Assembly: GCF_030268685.1 (NCBI RefSeq)
Contig: NZ_BSRQ01000025.1
Span: forward strand, 79,695-143,694
Reading direction: 5' to 3'
Length of the DNA stretch: 64,000 nucleotides
Source: Microtetraspora sp. NBRC 13810
GTDB taxonomy: Bacteria > Actinomycetota > Actinomycetes > Streptosporangiales > Streptosporangiaceae
The position numbers were made by a program, and so were the translations under genes. Under the pieces are notes generated by a model. That model made no database searches, was not told where the DNA came from, and saw only the letters and a program-made list of their open reading frames with translations. Positions 20,044-29,174 of this stretch are shown piece by piece. Numbering within the stretch: the first letter of the stretch is position 1; each line of letters starts with the position of its first letter.

Positions 20044-21714
20044 GTGTCGATCGAATGGGTGAATCGAGCCATCGACGATCTGCGTGCTTGGGGGCGTGCG
20101 CACGGCGTCGACGTCGATGTTGACGAGGTCCGGCTGCTGTGCGACTACGCCAGCGACTATCTGGGGGTGGAGCAGCTCGGCGACTTCGAGTCGGGCACGT
20201 TCGAGGAACTGCTGCTGTCGATCTACCCCCGCAAGGTCATCGCGCCCCCCGAGAGCGCGCCGGAGACGCTGGCCGCGGCCCGCACGCTGGTCGACTTCTT
20301 ACAGTCCTCCCAGGCGGTCGCAGGCCGGTCGGCCGTCCGGATGCGCGCGACCCTCGACCGGATCGAGCCGGAGATGCCGGCCGCGCTGGCCGACACGTCC
20401 CGGTACGGCATGGCCAAGAGCATCTTCAGCGCCATCGGCCCCGAGTCCCTGGAGAACCCCGAGACGCTGAGCCCGGCCCCGGCCGAGCCCGCCGTGGAGC
20501 TGTGCGACTGCCCGGGCTGCTCGCCGCTGCCCGCCGTACGGCTGGCGCCGCGCCCGCGGCTCGCCGGCGCGGCCCGCGCGGTGCCGATCCTGCGGGACGC
20601 CCACCGGCTCGCCGAGTGGATGCTGACCGGTGGGCGCACCCCCACCGTGAAGGGCCTGCTGAGGGTCAGGGACGCCACGGCCGCCACGGGCGCGCTGGGT
20701 GTCACCGGGGCGGCCTTCCTGTGGGACCTCGCCGCCTACACCGGCGTCGTGGACGTGGCGGGCACGACGATCGCCGCCGGGGAGGACTTCGGCCCCCTCG
20801 ACGAGCGGGGCGACGACGACGTGCTCGGCCTGTGGTCGGCGGCGGTCGAGTTCATGGTGGAGAAGGAGAGCAACGGCGGGGTCACCGGCCTCGCCGCCCT
20901 CGACGAGGAGCTCTACGGCCTGTGCGACATGCTCTACCGGGCGCAGGTGCCGGTCGCGGCCCGGGTCGTGGCCGACTACCTCGCGGAGACCGGCCTCGGC
21001 GAGGAGGACCTAGACCTCGACGCCGCCGTGGCCCGGCTGGACTACTGCGGGCTCGTCGAGCGGATGGACGGCGACCTGCTCGGCCTGACCCCGCTCGCCG
21101 TGTGGGGCCTGCGCGAGCTTTACGCGGGCCTGGGGATGGAGGCGCCGGAGGCGTCCGACATCGCGCTCGCGGGCGGCCGTGAGCTGATCGAGGCGCTGCT
21201 GGCCGGGGTGCCGACCGAGCTGGCCGAGGAGGACATCGTCCGCTGGCTCGCCCGCAGGCCGCCCGAGGACGCCGCCGCCGAGCTGCTCGGCGCGGCCGGC
21301 GGGGCGCCCGCCGTGGCCCGCGGCATCGCCGTGACGATCGTGGACCGGCTGGGCCCGGAGGCCGAGCCCGCCGTGCGCGCCCACCTCGCCGACCCGGAGC
21401 TGCGCCCGCACGTCATCCACTGGCTGTCCGCGCGCGGCTTCGCGGCCCCGCCGCTCAGCCAGGCCGAGGTGCTGTGGGTGAGCGTCGACATGCTCGCCCT
21501 GGCGATCTCGGCCGCCGACGAGGACCCCGAGGCGTTCGCCGAGAACATGGCCGCCTCCGGCCCGTCCGCACACATGATCGAGGAGATGTGGCGGGTCGAC
21601 CACCCCGACGTCGTCGACGTCCTTGACCTGCTGGGCAGATCCCTGCCCGACGGCACCGTCGCCAAGGCGGCGCGCAAGGCGGCCTTCAAAGCGCGGTCGC
21701 GTTCGATCGGATGA
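20044..21714 (+). CDS. Unrecognised protein with CDCPGC motif (tandem paralogue 1)
   Basis: Not assigned to a known family. 556 residues, acidic, no signal peptide or membrane segment, so probably cytoplasmic. About 150 N-terminal residues (IEWVNRAIDDLRAWGRAHGVDV...) lack a counterpart in the downstream paralogue. Then come CDCPGC (154-159), which could hold a metal, a helical middle with DYCGLVE and LTPLAVWGLRELY, and a C-terminal part ending VDHPDVVDVLDLL..AKAARKAAFKARSRSIG. The last 20 residues are strongly basic. The helical pattern resembles repeat scaffolds, but that is only an impression. It follows priA on the same strand after 81 bases, with its own apparent leaderless promoter. Confidence 0.8.
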   Translation: MSIEWVNRAIDDLRAWGRAHGVDVDVDEVRLLCDYASDYLGVEQLGDFESGTFEELLLSIYPRKVIAPPESAPETLAAARTLVDFLQSSQAVAGRSAVRMRATLDRIEPEMPAALADTSRYGMAKSIFSAIGPESLENPETLSPAPAEPAVELCDCPGCSPLPAVRLAPRPRLAGAARAVPILRDAHRLAEWMLTGGRTPTVKGLLRVRDATAATGALGVTGAAFLWDLAAYTGVVDVAGTTIAAGEDFGPLDERGDDDVLGLWSAAVEFMVEKESNGGVTGLAALDEELYGLCDMLYRAQVPVAARVVADYLAETGLGEEDLDLDAAVARLDYCGLVERMDGDLLGLTPLAVWGLRELYAGLGMEAPEASDIALAGGRELIEALLAGVPTELAEEDIVRWLARRPPEDAAAELLGAAGGAPAVARGIAVTIVDRLGPEAEPAVRAHLADPELRPHVIHWLSARGFAAPPLSQAEVLWVSVDMLALAISAADEDPEAFAENMAASGPSAHMIEEMWRVDHPDVVDVLDLLGRSLPDGTVAKAARKAAFKARSRSIG

Positions 21715-21740
21715 CGTACTCAGCCGTGACCGCTGTGCAG

Positions 21741-21746
21741 TAAGTT
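21741..21746 (+). promoter_or_regulatory. -10 element of leaderless gene at 21753
   Basis: TAAGTT ends six bases before GTG 21753, the same arrangement as at the upstream paralogue (AGTAAGTTTC compared with GTTAGTTTC). There is no Shine-Dalgarno before the GTG. Confidence 0.55.
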
Positions 21747-21752
21747 TCGTGA

Positions 21753-23189
21753 GTGGCAAACAGCGGGAACATGGGAAACGTCTACGATCTCGGTGAGCTA
21801 CGCCGGCTCGTCGACGACTTGGGGGCGGTGCCCCCGCAGGATCGCGCGGAGATCCTCTCAGGACTCACCGCGGGCGCGGAGGGCTGCGACTGTCCCGACT
21901 GCGGGACAGAGACGCTGACCTTCCCGCCGGTCGCGCTCGCCGGCGAGACCGACCTCGCCGCCGCCGTGCCGTCGGTGCCGCTCGTCCGCGACGCGCGCAG
22001 GCTCGCGGAGTGGACCGGCACCCGGGAGGTCACGCAGGAGCGCCTGCTGCCCGTCGAGGAGGCCCGCGCCGCCGTCGCCGCGCTGGGCCTGCCCGTCTCC
22101 GCCGAACGGCTCGCCGCCGCGCGGAGCGCGAGCGAGCTGCCCGTGCTGCACCTGCTGTGGGTCGTCGCGGTCAACACCGGCCTGCTGCGCATCACCGGCA
22201 CGGCCGCCTCGCCCGGCCCGCTCAGCCACGCCGAGCCGTCCTCCCCCCGGGAGGCCATGGAGTTCTGGGACGGCGTGGTGATGGACGTCCTCGACCGCGC
22301 GGACGAGGGCCTCACCGGCTCCCGCGTCGTCGACGACCACCTGGCCGAGATGCTCGCCACGATGTACTCGGTGAGCGCCGGCATCGCCGAGACCACGCTG
22401 GCCAAGGGCATCATGCAGTCGCACGAGGTGGCCTGCGAGGCGCCCGCCGAGGAGATGCTGCGGCTGTCCGCCGAGCTGCCCGGCGAGCTGGCCGAGGCCC
22501 TCGACCTGTTGGCCTACTGCGGCCTCATCGAGGGCGTGGCGGCGGGCCGGCCCAGGCTGACCCCGCTCGGCCTGTGGGCGGTGCGGCAGGACCTGCTCCG
22601 CGAGGGCCACGACGCGCCCACGGTGGACGAGGTCGCCGTCTTCGCCGACCTGTCCGCCCGCGACCTGGTGACGGCGATCCTCACCGGCGCGGCCGCGCCG
22701 AGCGCCGTCTCCGTCTGGCTGGAGCGCCGCGCGCCCGCCGCCGCGGCCCGCGAGCTGATCGAGGTCGGCCGCGCGGGCACGCCCGGCCAGCGCGCCACGG
22801 TGAGCACGATCATGGAAGAGCTCGGCCCGGAGGCCGAGGAGCCGGTCCGTCAGGCGCTCGGCGAGCCCGCGATGTGGCGCTACGCCGCGTCCTGGCTGCA
22901 CGTGCGCGACCTTCCGGCGCCCGCGCTCAGCGCGGGCGACAGCACCTGGGTGGCGGTCGACACGCTCGCCTCCCTGCTGTTCACGGTGGAGGGCCCGGAG
23001 GAGCTGACCGGCTTCGACCTGTTCACCCCGCAGGACGAGCTGGCCCGCCTGGTCGAGGAGATGCCCTCCGTCGACCACCCGGACAAGATCGCCGTGCTGG
23101 AGATGCTCGCCGCCAACCACGCCGACCGGTCCATCGCCAAGGCCGCCCGCAAGGCCGCGATGCGCGCCCGCTCCGGCGCCATCGGCTGA
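21753..23189 (+). CDS. Unrecognised protein with CDCPDC motif (tandem paralogue 2)
   Basis: Not assigned to a known family. 478 residues, acidic, with no visible export signal. It is homologous to the preceding gene: CDCPDC at 45-50, VPLVRDARRLAEW, LAYCGLIE, LTPLGLWAVRQ, LGPEAEEPVR, VDHPDKIAVLEML and the basic C-terminus AKAARKAAMRARSGAIG. The neighbour's N-terminal 110 residues are absent; it starts with a short helix (YDLGELRRLVDDLG). GTG 21753 fits a leaderless transcript; ATG 21771 is an alternative with weak GGGA upstream. The stop is 52 bases from the convergent kinase stop. Conservation of the cysteines and tail in both copies implies a real shared function. Confidence 0.8.
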   Translation: MANSGNMGNVYDLGELRRLVDDLGAVPPQDRAEILSGLTAGAEGCDCPDCGTETLTFPPVALAGETDLAAAVPSVPLVRDARRLAEWTGTREVTQERLLPVEEARAAVAALGLPVSAERLAAARSASELPVLHLLWVVAVNTGLLRITGTAASPGPLSHAEPSSPREAMEFWDGVVMDVLDRADEGLTGSRVVDDHLAEMLATMYSVSAGIAETTLAKGIMQSHEVACEAPAEEMLRLSAELPGELAEALDLLAYCGLIEGVAAGRPRLTPLGLWAVRQDLLREGHDAPTVDEVAVFADLSARDLVTAILTGAAAPSAVSVWLERRAPAAAARELIEVGRAGTPGQRATVSTIMEELGPEAEEPVRQALGEPAMWRYAASWLHVRDLPAPALSAGDSTWVAVDTLASLLFTVEGPEELTGFDLFTPQDELARLVEEMPSVDHPDKIAVLEMLAANHADRSIAKAARKAAMRARSGAIG

Positions 23190-23241
23190 CCCGCGCATCC
23201 CGGCCGCCCGGCCCGGTACGGCGGGCCGGGCGGCGCGGAGG

Positions 23242-25890
23242 TCAGCCGGGCTCGCCCGGAGTCCCCTCCTCGACGACCGGCGGCCCCTCCGAGGGCTCGT
23301 CCGGCACGTCGGGGTTGTCCGGCTCGTCCTCCGGCTCCTCGGAGGGCTCGTCGGGGTTGTCCTCCGGCTCCTCGGACGGCGGCGGCGACGGGCAGACGAT
23401 CGTGGTCGTGGCGGAGTCGCGCCCGCCGTACGAGGTGGACACGGTGCCGGTGATCCTGAGCTTGGCCGCCTCGCCGCAGTCGGCCGTGGAGAACGGGTTG
23501 GCGAAGCTCACGGAGTAGGACGTCCGGTCCGGGCCGACGCCGATCGTCTGCGTGCTCGTCCGCCTGCCGCCCGCCGAGCTCGTGATGACGGCCCGGACGA
23601 CGACCCTGCCCGGCCGGGGGGCGGTGACCTTGACCGTGGCGTAGAGCCTGCCGTCCCAGCCGGCCCTGATGCCGGTGACCTCCGGCCGGCAGGGCTCGCC
23701 CTTCACGGTCTCGGTGTCCTCGGCGGTCGCCGTGGTGGCGCCGGTCGCGGTGACCGTCACCCGGCGCTCCTGGACCTGGTCGCACGGCACCGTGGGGAAG
23801 CTCGCGCGCAGCGGGATCGGGTGACGGGTGGCGCCCACGCGCGTCAGCCGTACCGGCGGGAGCGGGTCGCGGCCGGTCACCGCGTAGGTGACCGTCACGG
23901 CGACCGGGCCTCTGCCGTCGGTGGAGACCACCGCGCGTCCGCGGCCGTCCGACCATGCGGCGATTTTCACGGACTCGACCGCGGGCGGCGGGCACTCCTC
24001 GCCGGAGACCGTCCGGCTCCGGGTGACCGGCTCGCCCGCGGGAGAGGTGGTCACCTCCATCGTCCGCGTCACCTCTTCGCCGCAGGGCACCTCGCCGAAG
24101 GCCGGCGTGTGGGCGAACCGCCGCTCGCCGGTGAACGTCTCCCGCTCGGTCGCCACCGTCCTGCCGTCCTGCTCGTACGTCGTCGTCACGGCGACCGGCC
24201 GCGGGGACCTGGACCGGACCGTGAACGCGCCCCGCTCGCCGTCGAACGACGCCCCGGACACCGTGGGCGGCGGGCACGCCTTCCCCTTGACCGTCGCCAC
24301 CCGGCCGGTCTGCCCGGCGCCGGGCGCGGCCGGCGTGGTGCGGACGGTCACCCGGCGGGTCGTCATGCCGTCGCACGGCGGATCCGCGAAGCCGGTGACG
24401 TCCACCCGGGTGCGGTAGGAGGTCTTGCCGGACAGCCGGTGCGTCTGGGGGGCGGCCTGGCGGCCCGACGGGTTCTCCGCGGCCATCACGGTCAGCGTGA
24501 CCGGGCGTTTCGTGGTGGTACGGGTGATGATCACGGCTTCCCGGCCGTTGAAGGAGTCGACGGTGAGCCCGGTCACCGCGACCGGCGGCGTACCCGGGCC
24601 CCGGGGGGAGGGCGGCGGTGGCGGCGGCGGGGGTGGTGGGGGCGGCGGCACCACGGCACCTCCGCCACCGCCGCCGCCCCCGCCTGAGCCGCCCGCGCCG
24701 CCGTCCGGGCCCCCACCCGAACCGCCTGAGCCACCGCCCGCCCCGCCGTCCGGGCCGCCGCCTTCACCGCCCGCCCCGCCGCCGGGGTTGCCCGCCGACG
24801 TCAGGCCGTCCGGTCCGGTGGACTCGTCCGGGGTGAACACCGACTCGGGCGCGCTGTCCGCCGCGTCCAGGATTTCGGTCTGGGTCACCCCGAACGCCAG
24901 CACGGCCAGAACCACGGCGACCCCGGCCGCCTTGAGCCCCGGACCGCGCAGCACCTTGGACCGGGCCGCCCCGGACAGCGTCCTGCTGAAGGCGACCTTG
25001 ACCATCTCGGGCGACGACGTGCGCCGGCGCGGCAGCAGGAACGCCAGCAGCGCCACCTGCCGGGCCAGCCCGATCCGCCCGCGCGTCTCCCAGTCGGCCC
25101 CGTATGCCTGGGCCGCCACGGTCTCCAGCTCCCCGGCGAAGGCGAGCACGTCGGACGGCCGCTGCGAGGGGTCCTTGGCCATGCCCTTGGCCAGCAGCGT
25201 CCTGAGCGGCTCCGGCACCCGTTCCACCGGGATCGGCCGGGTGCGGTGCTGGTAGTAGTAGGCGATGTCGTTCTGCGCGGCGTAGGGCCGTTCGCCGGTC
25301 ACGCACTCGTAGAACACGCAGGTGGCGGCGTAGATATCGGCGGTGGGCGAGGCGTGCGCCGGCTCCCACGCCTCCGGGGCCAGGTAGGGGGCGGTGCCGA
25401 TGGGCCGGTCGTCCGGCGTGCCGGTGCGCGCCGCGATGCCGAAGTCGATCAGCTTGGTGTGCCCGTCGGTCTCGACCAGCACGTTCTCAGGCTTGTAGTC
25501 GCGGTGCACGATGCCCCGGGCGTGCGCGAGCGACAGGCCGAGCAGCGACCCCTTGAGCACGGCCAGCGCCGCCTCGGGAGCGGTCGGCCCGTGCCGGGAG
25601 AGCATCTGGCGCAGCGAGATCCCCTCGACGGCCTCCATCACGATCGCCGCGCCCTCGGGACCCTCGTGGAAGTGGTGCAGCCGGGCGATGTGCCGGCTGT
25701 TCAGCCCGGCGAGGATCCCGGCCTCCGCACGGAACGCCTGGAGGAAGCCCGGCTTGCCGCGCAGCCGGGCATCGAGGTACTTCACCGCGAACGTCTCGCC
25801 CGTCTCGACGTGCACGGCGAGGGCGACCCTCCCCTGACCGCCGGCACCCAGGGTCCTGAGCTCGCGATAACCAGGTAACTCCCAGCTCAT
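23242..25890 (-). CDS. Membrane Ser/Thr protein kinase with cysteine-paired repeat ectodomain
   Basis: Receptor-like kinase, 882 residues from ATG 25890 (GGAGGGG upstream; ATG 25929 possible). The cytoplasmic kinase has the glycine loop GAGGQGRV (15-22), Lys37 in FAVKYLD, HRDYKPEN (129-136), DFG (149-151) and APE (171-173), so it should be active. One membrane helix (about 319-337) is followed by a Gly-rich linker, 13 consecutive prolines (415-427) and an extracellular part. There, about four repeats of roughly 90-110 residues each carry two cysteines about 32-38 residues apart (PPCDGMTTRRV..KGKACPPP; VPCGEEVTRTM..GEECPPP; VPCDQVQERRV..GEPCRPE; ADCGEAAKLRI..TIVCPSP). The tail is Glu/Asp/Pro-rich. 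It lacks PASTA motifs; the ligand is unknown. Confidence 0.88.
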   Translation of the reverse strand: MSWELPGYRELRTLGAGGQGRVALAVHVETGETFAVKYLDARLRGKPGFLQAFRAEAGILAGLNSRHIARLHHFHEGPEGAAIVMEAVEGISLRQMLSRHGPTAPEAALAVLKGSLLGLSLAHARGIVHRDYKPENVLVETDGHTKLIDFGIAARTGTPDDRPIGTAPYLAPEAWEPAHASPTADIYAATCVFYECVTGERPYAAQNDIAYYYQHRTRPIPVERVPEPLRTLLAKGMAKDPSQRPSDVLAFAGELETVAAQAYGADWETRGRIGLARQVALLAFLLPRRRTSSPEMVKVAFSRTLSGAARSKVLRGPGLKAAGVAVVLAVLAFGVTQTEILDAADSAPESVFTPDESTGPDGLTSAGNPGGGAGGEGGGPDGGAGGGSGGSGGGPDGGAGGSGGGGGGGGGAVVPPPPPPPPPPPPPSPRGPGTPPVAVTGLTVDSFNGREAVIITRTTTKRPVTLTVMAAENPSGRQAAPQTHRLSGKTSYRTRVDVTGFADPPCDGMTTRRVTVRTTPAAPGAGQTGRVATVKGKACPPPTVSGASFDGERGAFTVRSRSPRPVAVTTTYEQDGRTVATERETFTGERRFAHTPAFGEVPCGEEVTRTMEVTTSPAGEPVTRSRTVSGEECPPPAVESVKIAAWSDGRGRAVVSTDGRGPVAVTVTYAVTGRDPLPPVRLTRVGATRHPIPLRASFPTVPCDQVQERRVTVTATGATTATAEDTETVKGEPCRPEVTGIRAGWDGRLYATVKVTAPRPGRVVVRAVITSSAGGRRTSTQTIGVGPDRTSYSVSFANPFSTADCGEAAKLRITGTVSTSYGGRDSATTTIVCPSPPPSEEPEDNPDEPSEEPEDEPDNPDVPDEPSEGPPVVEEGTPGEPG

Positions 25891-26063
25891 ATCGCGCCCC
25901 TCCAGCACTGTCGCGTTGAGCGATGCCATGGTGGCTCTTCGCATCGAGGATGCGCCCGCGCACTGATCGAACACCAGTGGGCCGACATTACGGATCCGAT
26001 ACGGGCGCGCCCGCGTGACGCACACCCCGGGCGCACGTGCGCGGGCAGCGCGTCGGGCGGCCG

Positions 26064-26069
26064 TAGACT
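26064..26069 (+). promoter_or_regulatory. Candidate -10 for the def-fmt-rsmB operon
   Basis: TAGACT lies 40 bases upstream of the def start, in the gap divergent from the kinase gene. No good -35 is visible. Confidence 0.35.
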
Positions 26070-26109
26070 GGGACGATCCTCGACCGCGTGATGTGAACGG
26101 AGTGGCCCG

Positions 26110-26658
26110 TTGGCGATTCAGCCGATCCGCCTGTTCGGCGACCCGGTGCTGCGCACACCGGCCGACCCGGTGGTTGACTTCGACAAGGAGCTGCGCAAGC
26201 TCGTCAAGGACCTCACGGACACGATGATGGACGCCCCGGGCGCCGGGCTCGCCGCCCCGCAGATCGGGGTCGGGCTGCGCGTGTTCACCTACTACGTCGA
26301 CGACCAGGTCGGCCACCTGGTCAACCCCGACCTCGACCTGTCGGACGAGCTCGACGAGGAGGGCGAGGAGGGCTGCCTGTCCTTCCCCGGCCTGTCCTTC
26401 CCCACCCCGCGGGCGATCCGCGCGGTGGCCAAGGGCTTCGACATGCACGGCGAGCCGGTCGTCCTCGCGGGCACCGACCTGATGGCCCGCTGCTTCCAGC
26501 ACGAGACCGACCACCTCGACGGGGTGCTGTTCATCGACCGGATGGACGCGGCGCAGCGCAAGCTCGCCATGAAGGCCGTGCGCGAAGCCGAGTGGAGCGG
26601 CCTGTCCGCGCCGGTGGTCAAGGCGTCGCCGCACACCACCTTCGGGAAGGCCCTGTAG
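26110..26658 (+). CDS. def: Peptide deformylase
   Basis: Removes the formyl group from the N-terminal methionine of new proteins. The three family motifs are present: GAGLAAPQIG (44-53), EGCLSFPG with metal ligand Cys89, and QHETDHLDG with His131, Glu132 and His135. 182 residues, the normal actinobacterial length. The TTG start at 26110 follows GGAG (26099-26102). It opens a def-fmt-rsmB operon that pairs deformylation with Met-tRNA formylation. Confidence 0.97.
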   Translation: MAIQPIRLFGDPVLRTPADPVVDFDKELRKLVKDLTDTMMDAPGAGLAAPQIGVGLRVFTYYVDDQVGHLVNPDLDLSDELDEEGEEGCLSFPGLSFPTPRAIRAVAKGFDMHGEPVVLAGTDLMARCFQHETDHLDGVLFIDRMDAAQRKLAMKAVREAEWSGLSAPVVKASPHTTFGKAL

Positions 26659-26676
26659 GAAAGGTCTGTCAGAACC

Positions 26677-27606
26677 GTGCGCCTGGTCTTCGCAGGAACC
26701 CCGGAAACAGCGCTGCCCGCGCTGCGCGCCCTGCTGGGCTCGCCCCGGCACGAGGTGGCCGCCGTCGTCACCCGGCCCGACGCCCAGTCGGGGCGGGGGC
26801 GCAGACTGCATCCCAGCCCGGTGGCCGAGGTGGCCGAGGAGGCGGGGGTGGAGGTGCTGCGGCCGGAGAAGGCGGGCGATCCGGAGTTCCTGGACCGGCT
26901 GCGCGCCATCGCCCCCGACTGCTGCCCCGTCGTCGCCTACGGCGCGCTGCTGCCGCAGGCGGCCCTCGACATCCCCCGCTTCGGCTGGGTCAATCTGCAC
27001 TTCTCGCTGCTGCCCGCCTGGCGGGGCGCCGCCCCCGTGCAGCACGCGGTGCTCAACGGTGACGAGATCACCGGCGCCAGCACCTTCCAGATCGTCAAGG
27101 CGCTCGACGCCGGGCCGGTCTACGGCGTGCTGACCGAGGAGGTCCGCCCCGACGACACCAGCGGCGAGCTGCTCGCCCGGCTGGCGGTCTCCGGCGCCGA
27201 GCTGCTCGCGGCCACCGTCGACGGCATCGAGGACGGCACCCTGACCGCCCGCCCGCAGCCCGCCGAGGGCGTGAGCGTCGCCCCAAAGATCAACGTGGAG
27301 GACGCGCGGGTCGACTGGAAGGCGCCCGCCTTCCGCGTCGACCGCCTCGTCCGGGCCTGCACGCCCGCCCCGGGCGCGTGGACCGAGTTCCGCGGCCAGC
27401 GGGTCAAGCTCGGCCCGGTACGGCCGGCGCCGGACGCGGCGGACCTGCCCCCCGGCCACATCGCCGCCTCGAAGAACACCGTGCTGGTCGGCACCGCCAC
27501 CCACCCGGTGGCGCTCGGCGACGTCCAGCCCCAGGGCAAGCGCCTGATGAGCGCGGGCGAGTGGGCCCGCGGCGCGCGCATCACGAGCGGAGACGTGGTC
27601 ACATGA
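26677..27606 (+). CDS. fmt: Methionyl-tRNA formyltransferase
   Basis: Formylates initiator Met-tRNA using 10-formyltetrahydrofolate. The N-terminal Rossmann-like domain starts [19 protein letters not shown]. The catalytic segment with the [11 protein letters not shown] signature, preceded by Asn-Leu-His, lies near residue 110. A C-terminal OB-fold domain completes 309 residues. GTG 26677 has AGGAAAGG upstream, immediately after the def stop. It is 18 bases from def and 34 from rsmB, in one operon. Confidence 0.97.
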   Translation: MRLVFAGTPETALPALRALLGSPRHEVAAVVTRPDAQSGRGRRLHPSPVAEVAEEAGVEVLRPEKAGDPEFLDRLRAIAPDCCPVVAYGALLPQAALDIPRFGWVNLHFSLLPAWRGAAPVQHAVLNGDEITGASTFQIVKALDAGPVYGVLTEEVRPDDTSGELLARLAVSGAELLAATVDGIEDGTLTARPQPAEGVSVAPKINVEDARVDWKAPAFRVDRLVRACTPAPGAWTEFRGQRVKLGPVRPAPDAADLPPGHIAASKNTVLVGTATHPVALGDVQPQGKRLMSAGEWARGARITSGDVVT

Positions 27607-27640
27607 CCGGCCTCCGCCGAACCGACCGAAGGCTTGGGGA

Positions 27641-29035
27641 ATGACGCAACAGGGAAACCGGGGCCGCGGCGCGGGCCGTCCCCGTCCGCGCCGCCCGGTG
27701 CGCGACGAGGCGCGTAACACCGCCTACGACGTGCTGCGCGCGGTGGACGAGCGCGACGCCTACGCCAACCTGCTGCTGCCGCACCTGATCAGGGAGCGGC
27801 GGCTCGCCGGGCGTGACGCCGGGCTGGCCACCGAGCTCGCCTACGGCACGCTGCGCGGCCTGGGCACCTACGACGAGATCATCGCCGCGTGCAGCGACCG
27901 CCCGCCGGAGGACCTCGACCCGCCGCTGCTCGACGCCGTCAGGATCGGCGTCCACCAGCTCCTCAAGACCCGCGTCCCGCCGCACGCCGCGGTCGGCACC
28001 ACCGTCGACCTGGTACGGCTGCGCATCGGCATCGGCCCCTCCCGCTATGCGAACGCCGTGCTGCGCCGGGTCTCCACCCGCTCGCTCGCCGACTGGCTGC
28101 CGATCGTCGCGCCCGACCCGGAGAAGGACCTCGTCGGCAACCTCGCGGTCGCGCACAGCCATCCGCGCTGGATCGTCTCCGCGCTGCTCGACGCGCTCGG
28201 CGGCGACGCCGAGGAGACGGCCCGGCTGCTCGACGCCGACAACGAGCGCCCGCGGGTCACACTGGTCGCCCGTCCCGGCCGGTCCACCGTCGAGGAGCTC
28301 ATTGAGGCAGGCGGGGAGCCCGCCTCCTACTCGCCCTACGCCGCCTACCTGCCGGAGGGCGATCCCGCCTCCGTCGAAGCGGTCGCACAGACCCGCGCCG
28401 CCGTGCAGGACGAGGCGAGCCAGATGGTGGCGCTCGCCCTGACCAGGGCGCCGCTCGACGGCCCCGACGCGCGGTGGCTCGACATGTGCGCCGGGCCCGG
28501 CGGCAAGGCCGGCCTGCTCGACGCGATCGCCGGCGAGCGCGGAGCCCGCCTGCTCGCCGCCGACCTGCAGTTCCACCGCGCCCGGCTGGTCCGGCGCACG
28601 GTCGGCGACGCCGGCGTCATCACCGCCGACGGCATCTCGCCCGCCTGGCGGCCGGGGACCTTCGACCGGGTGATGCTCGACGCCCCCTGCACAGGACTCG
28701 GCGCCCTGCGCCGCCGCCCCGAGGCCCGCTGGCGGCGCGACCCCGCCAGCGTCCCCGAACTCGCCGCCCTCCAGTCCCGCCTGCTCGACTCCGCGATCGA
28801 CTCCGTACGACCGGGCGGCGTCGTCGCCTACGTGACGTGCTCCCCGCACCTGGACGAGACCGGCGCGGTCGTCGCCGCCACCCTCGCCCGCCGCGACGAC
28901 GTCACCCCACTGGACGCCCGCGCCCTCCTCCCCGAAGCCACCGGCCTCGGGGACGGCCCCCACGCTCAGTTCTGGCCCCACCGCCACCACACCGACGCAA
29001 TGTTCCTCGCCCTCCTGAGACGCCTCCCGTCCTGA
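27641..29035 (+). CDS. rsmB: 16S rRNA (cytosine-C5) methyltransferase RsmB
   Basis: Methylates C967 (E. coli numbering) of 16S rRNA with SAM. The N-terminal NusB-like RNA-binding domain (about residues 20-160: ARNTAYDVLRAVDERDAYANLLLP) is followed by the SAM domain. That domain has the SAM-binding loop LDMCAGPGGKAG, DAPCTGLGALRRRPEARWRR and VTCSPHLDETG. The Cys of DAPC and the Cys of VTCS are the two conserved m5C methyltransferase cysteines. Length 464 residues. ATG 27641 has GAAGG nearby. It is the last gene of the def-fmt-rsmB operon and convergent with the chorismate mutase gene. Confidence 0.95.
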   Translation: MTQQGNRGRGAGRPRPRRPVRDEARNTAYDVLRAVDERDAYANLLLPHLIRERRLAGRDAGLATELAYGTLRGLGTYDEIIAACSDRPPEDLDPPLLDAVRIGVHQLLKTRVPPHAAVGTTVDLVRLRIGIGPSRYANAVLRRVSTRSLADWLPIVAPDPEKDLVGNLAVAHSHPRWIVSALLDALGGDAEETARLLDADNERPRVTLVARPGRSTVEELIEAGGEPASYSPYAAYLPEGDPASVEAVAQTRAAVQDEASQMVALALTRAPLDGPDARWLDMCAGPGGKAGLLDAIAGERGARLLAADLQFHRARLVRRTVGDAGVITADGISPAWRPGTFDRVMLDAPCTGLGALRRRPEARWRRDPASVPELAALQSRLLDSAIDSVRPGGVVAYVTCSPHLDETGAVVAATLARRDDVTPLDARALLPEATGLGDGPHAQFWPHRHHTDAMFLALLRRLPS

Positions 29036-29046
29036 GTCACCCCCCT

Positions 29047-29174
29047 CCTGACAGGGGGCCTCTCCTGACAGGGCGCGTCGCCTGACAGGGCGCGCCGCCT
29101 GTGTGGATCGCGGGCGACATCGTCCTCCGGCGACGGGTCGTTCACGTGTTGTGGTGACTCACGTGTTGTGGTGG
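29047..29174. repeat. Short direct repeats in the convergent rsmB / chorismate mutase gap
   Basis: Three copies of CCTGACAGGG lie about 17 bases apart between 29047 and 29092. A 15-base sequence (TCACGTGTTGTGGTG) occurs twice, near 29143-29157 and 29160-29174. The second copy is the 3' end and stop codon of the minus-strand chorismate mutase gene, so the first copy is a duplicate of that end. Confidence 0.65.

Noticed and set aside
15880..20103. A 1407-codon open frame antisense to luxR2 and priA.
   Set aside because: Low-complexity Arg/Pro/Gly translation over a gene with clear PriA domains; no start signal. The length is explained by the repeats beneath it.
25930..27720. Extension of the kinase frame upstream over def and fmt.
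   Set aside because: The extension is antisense to two well-identified genes, and a strong GGAGGGG site marks the kinase start at 25890.
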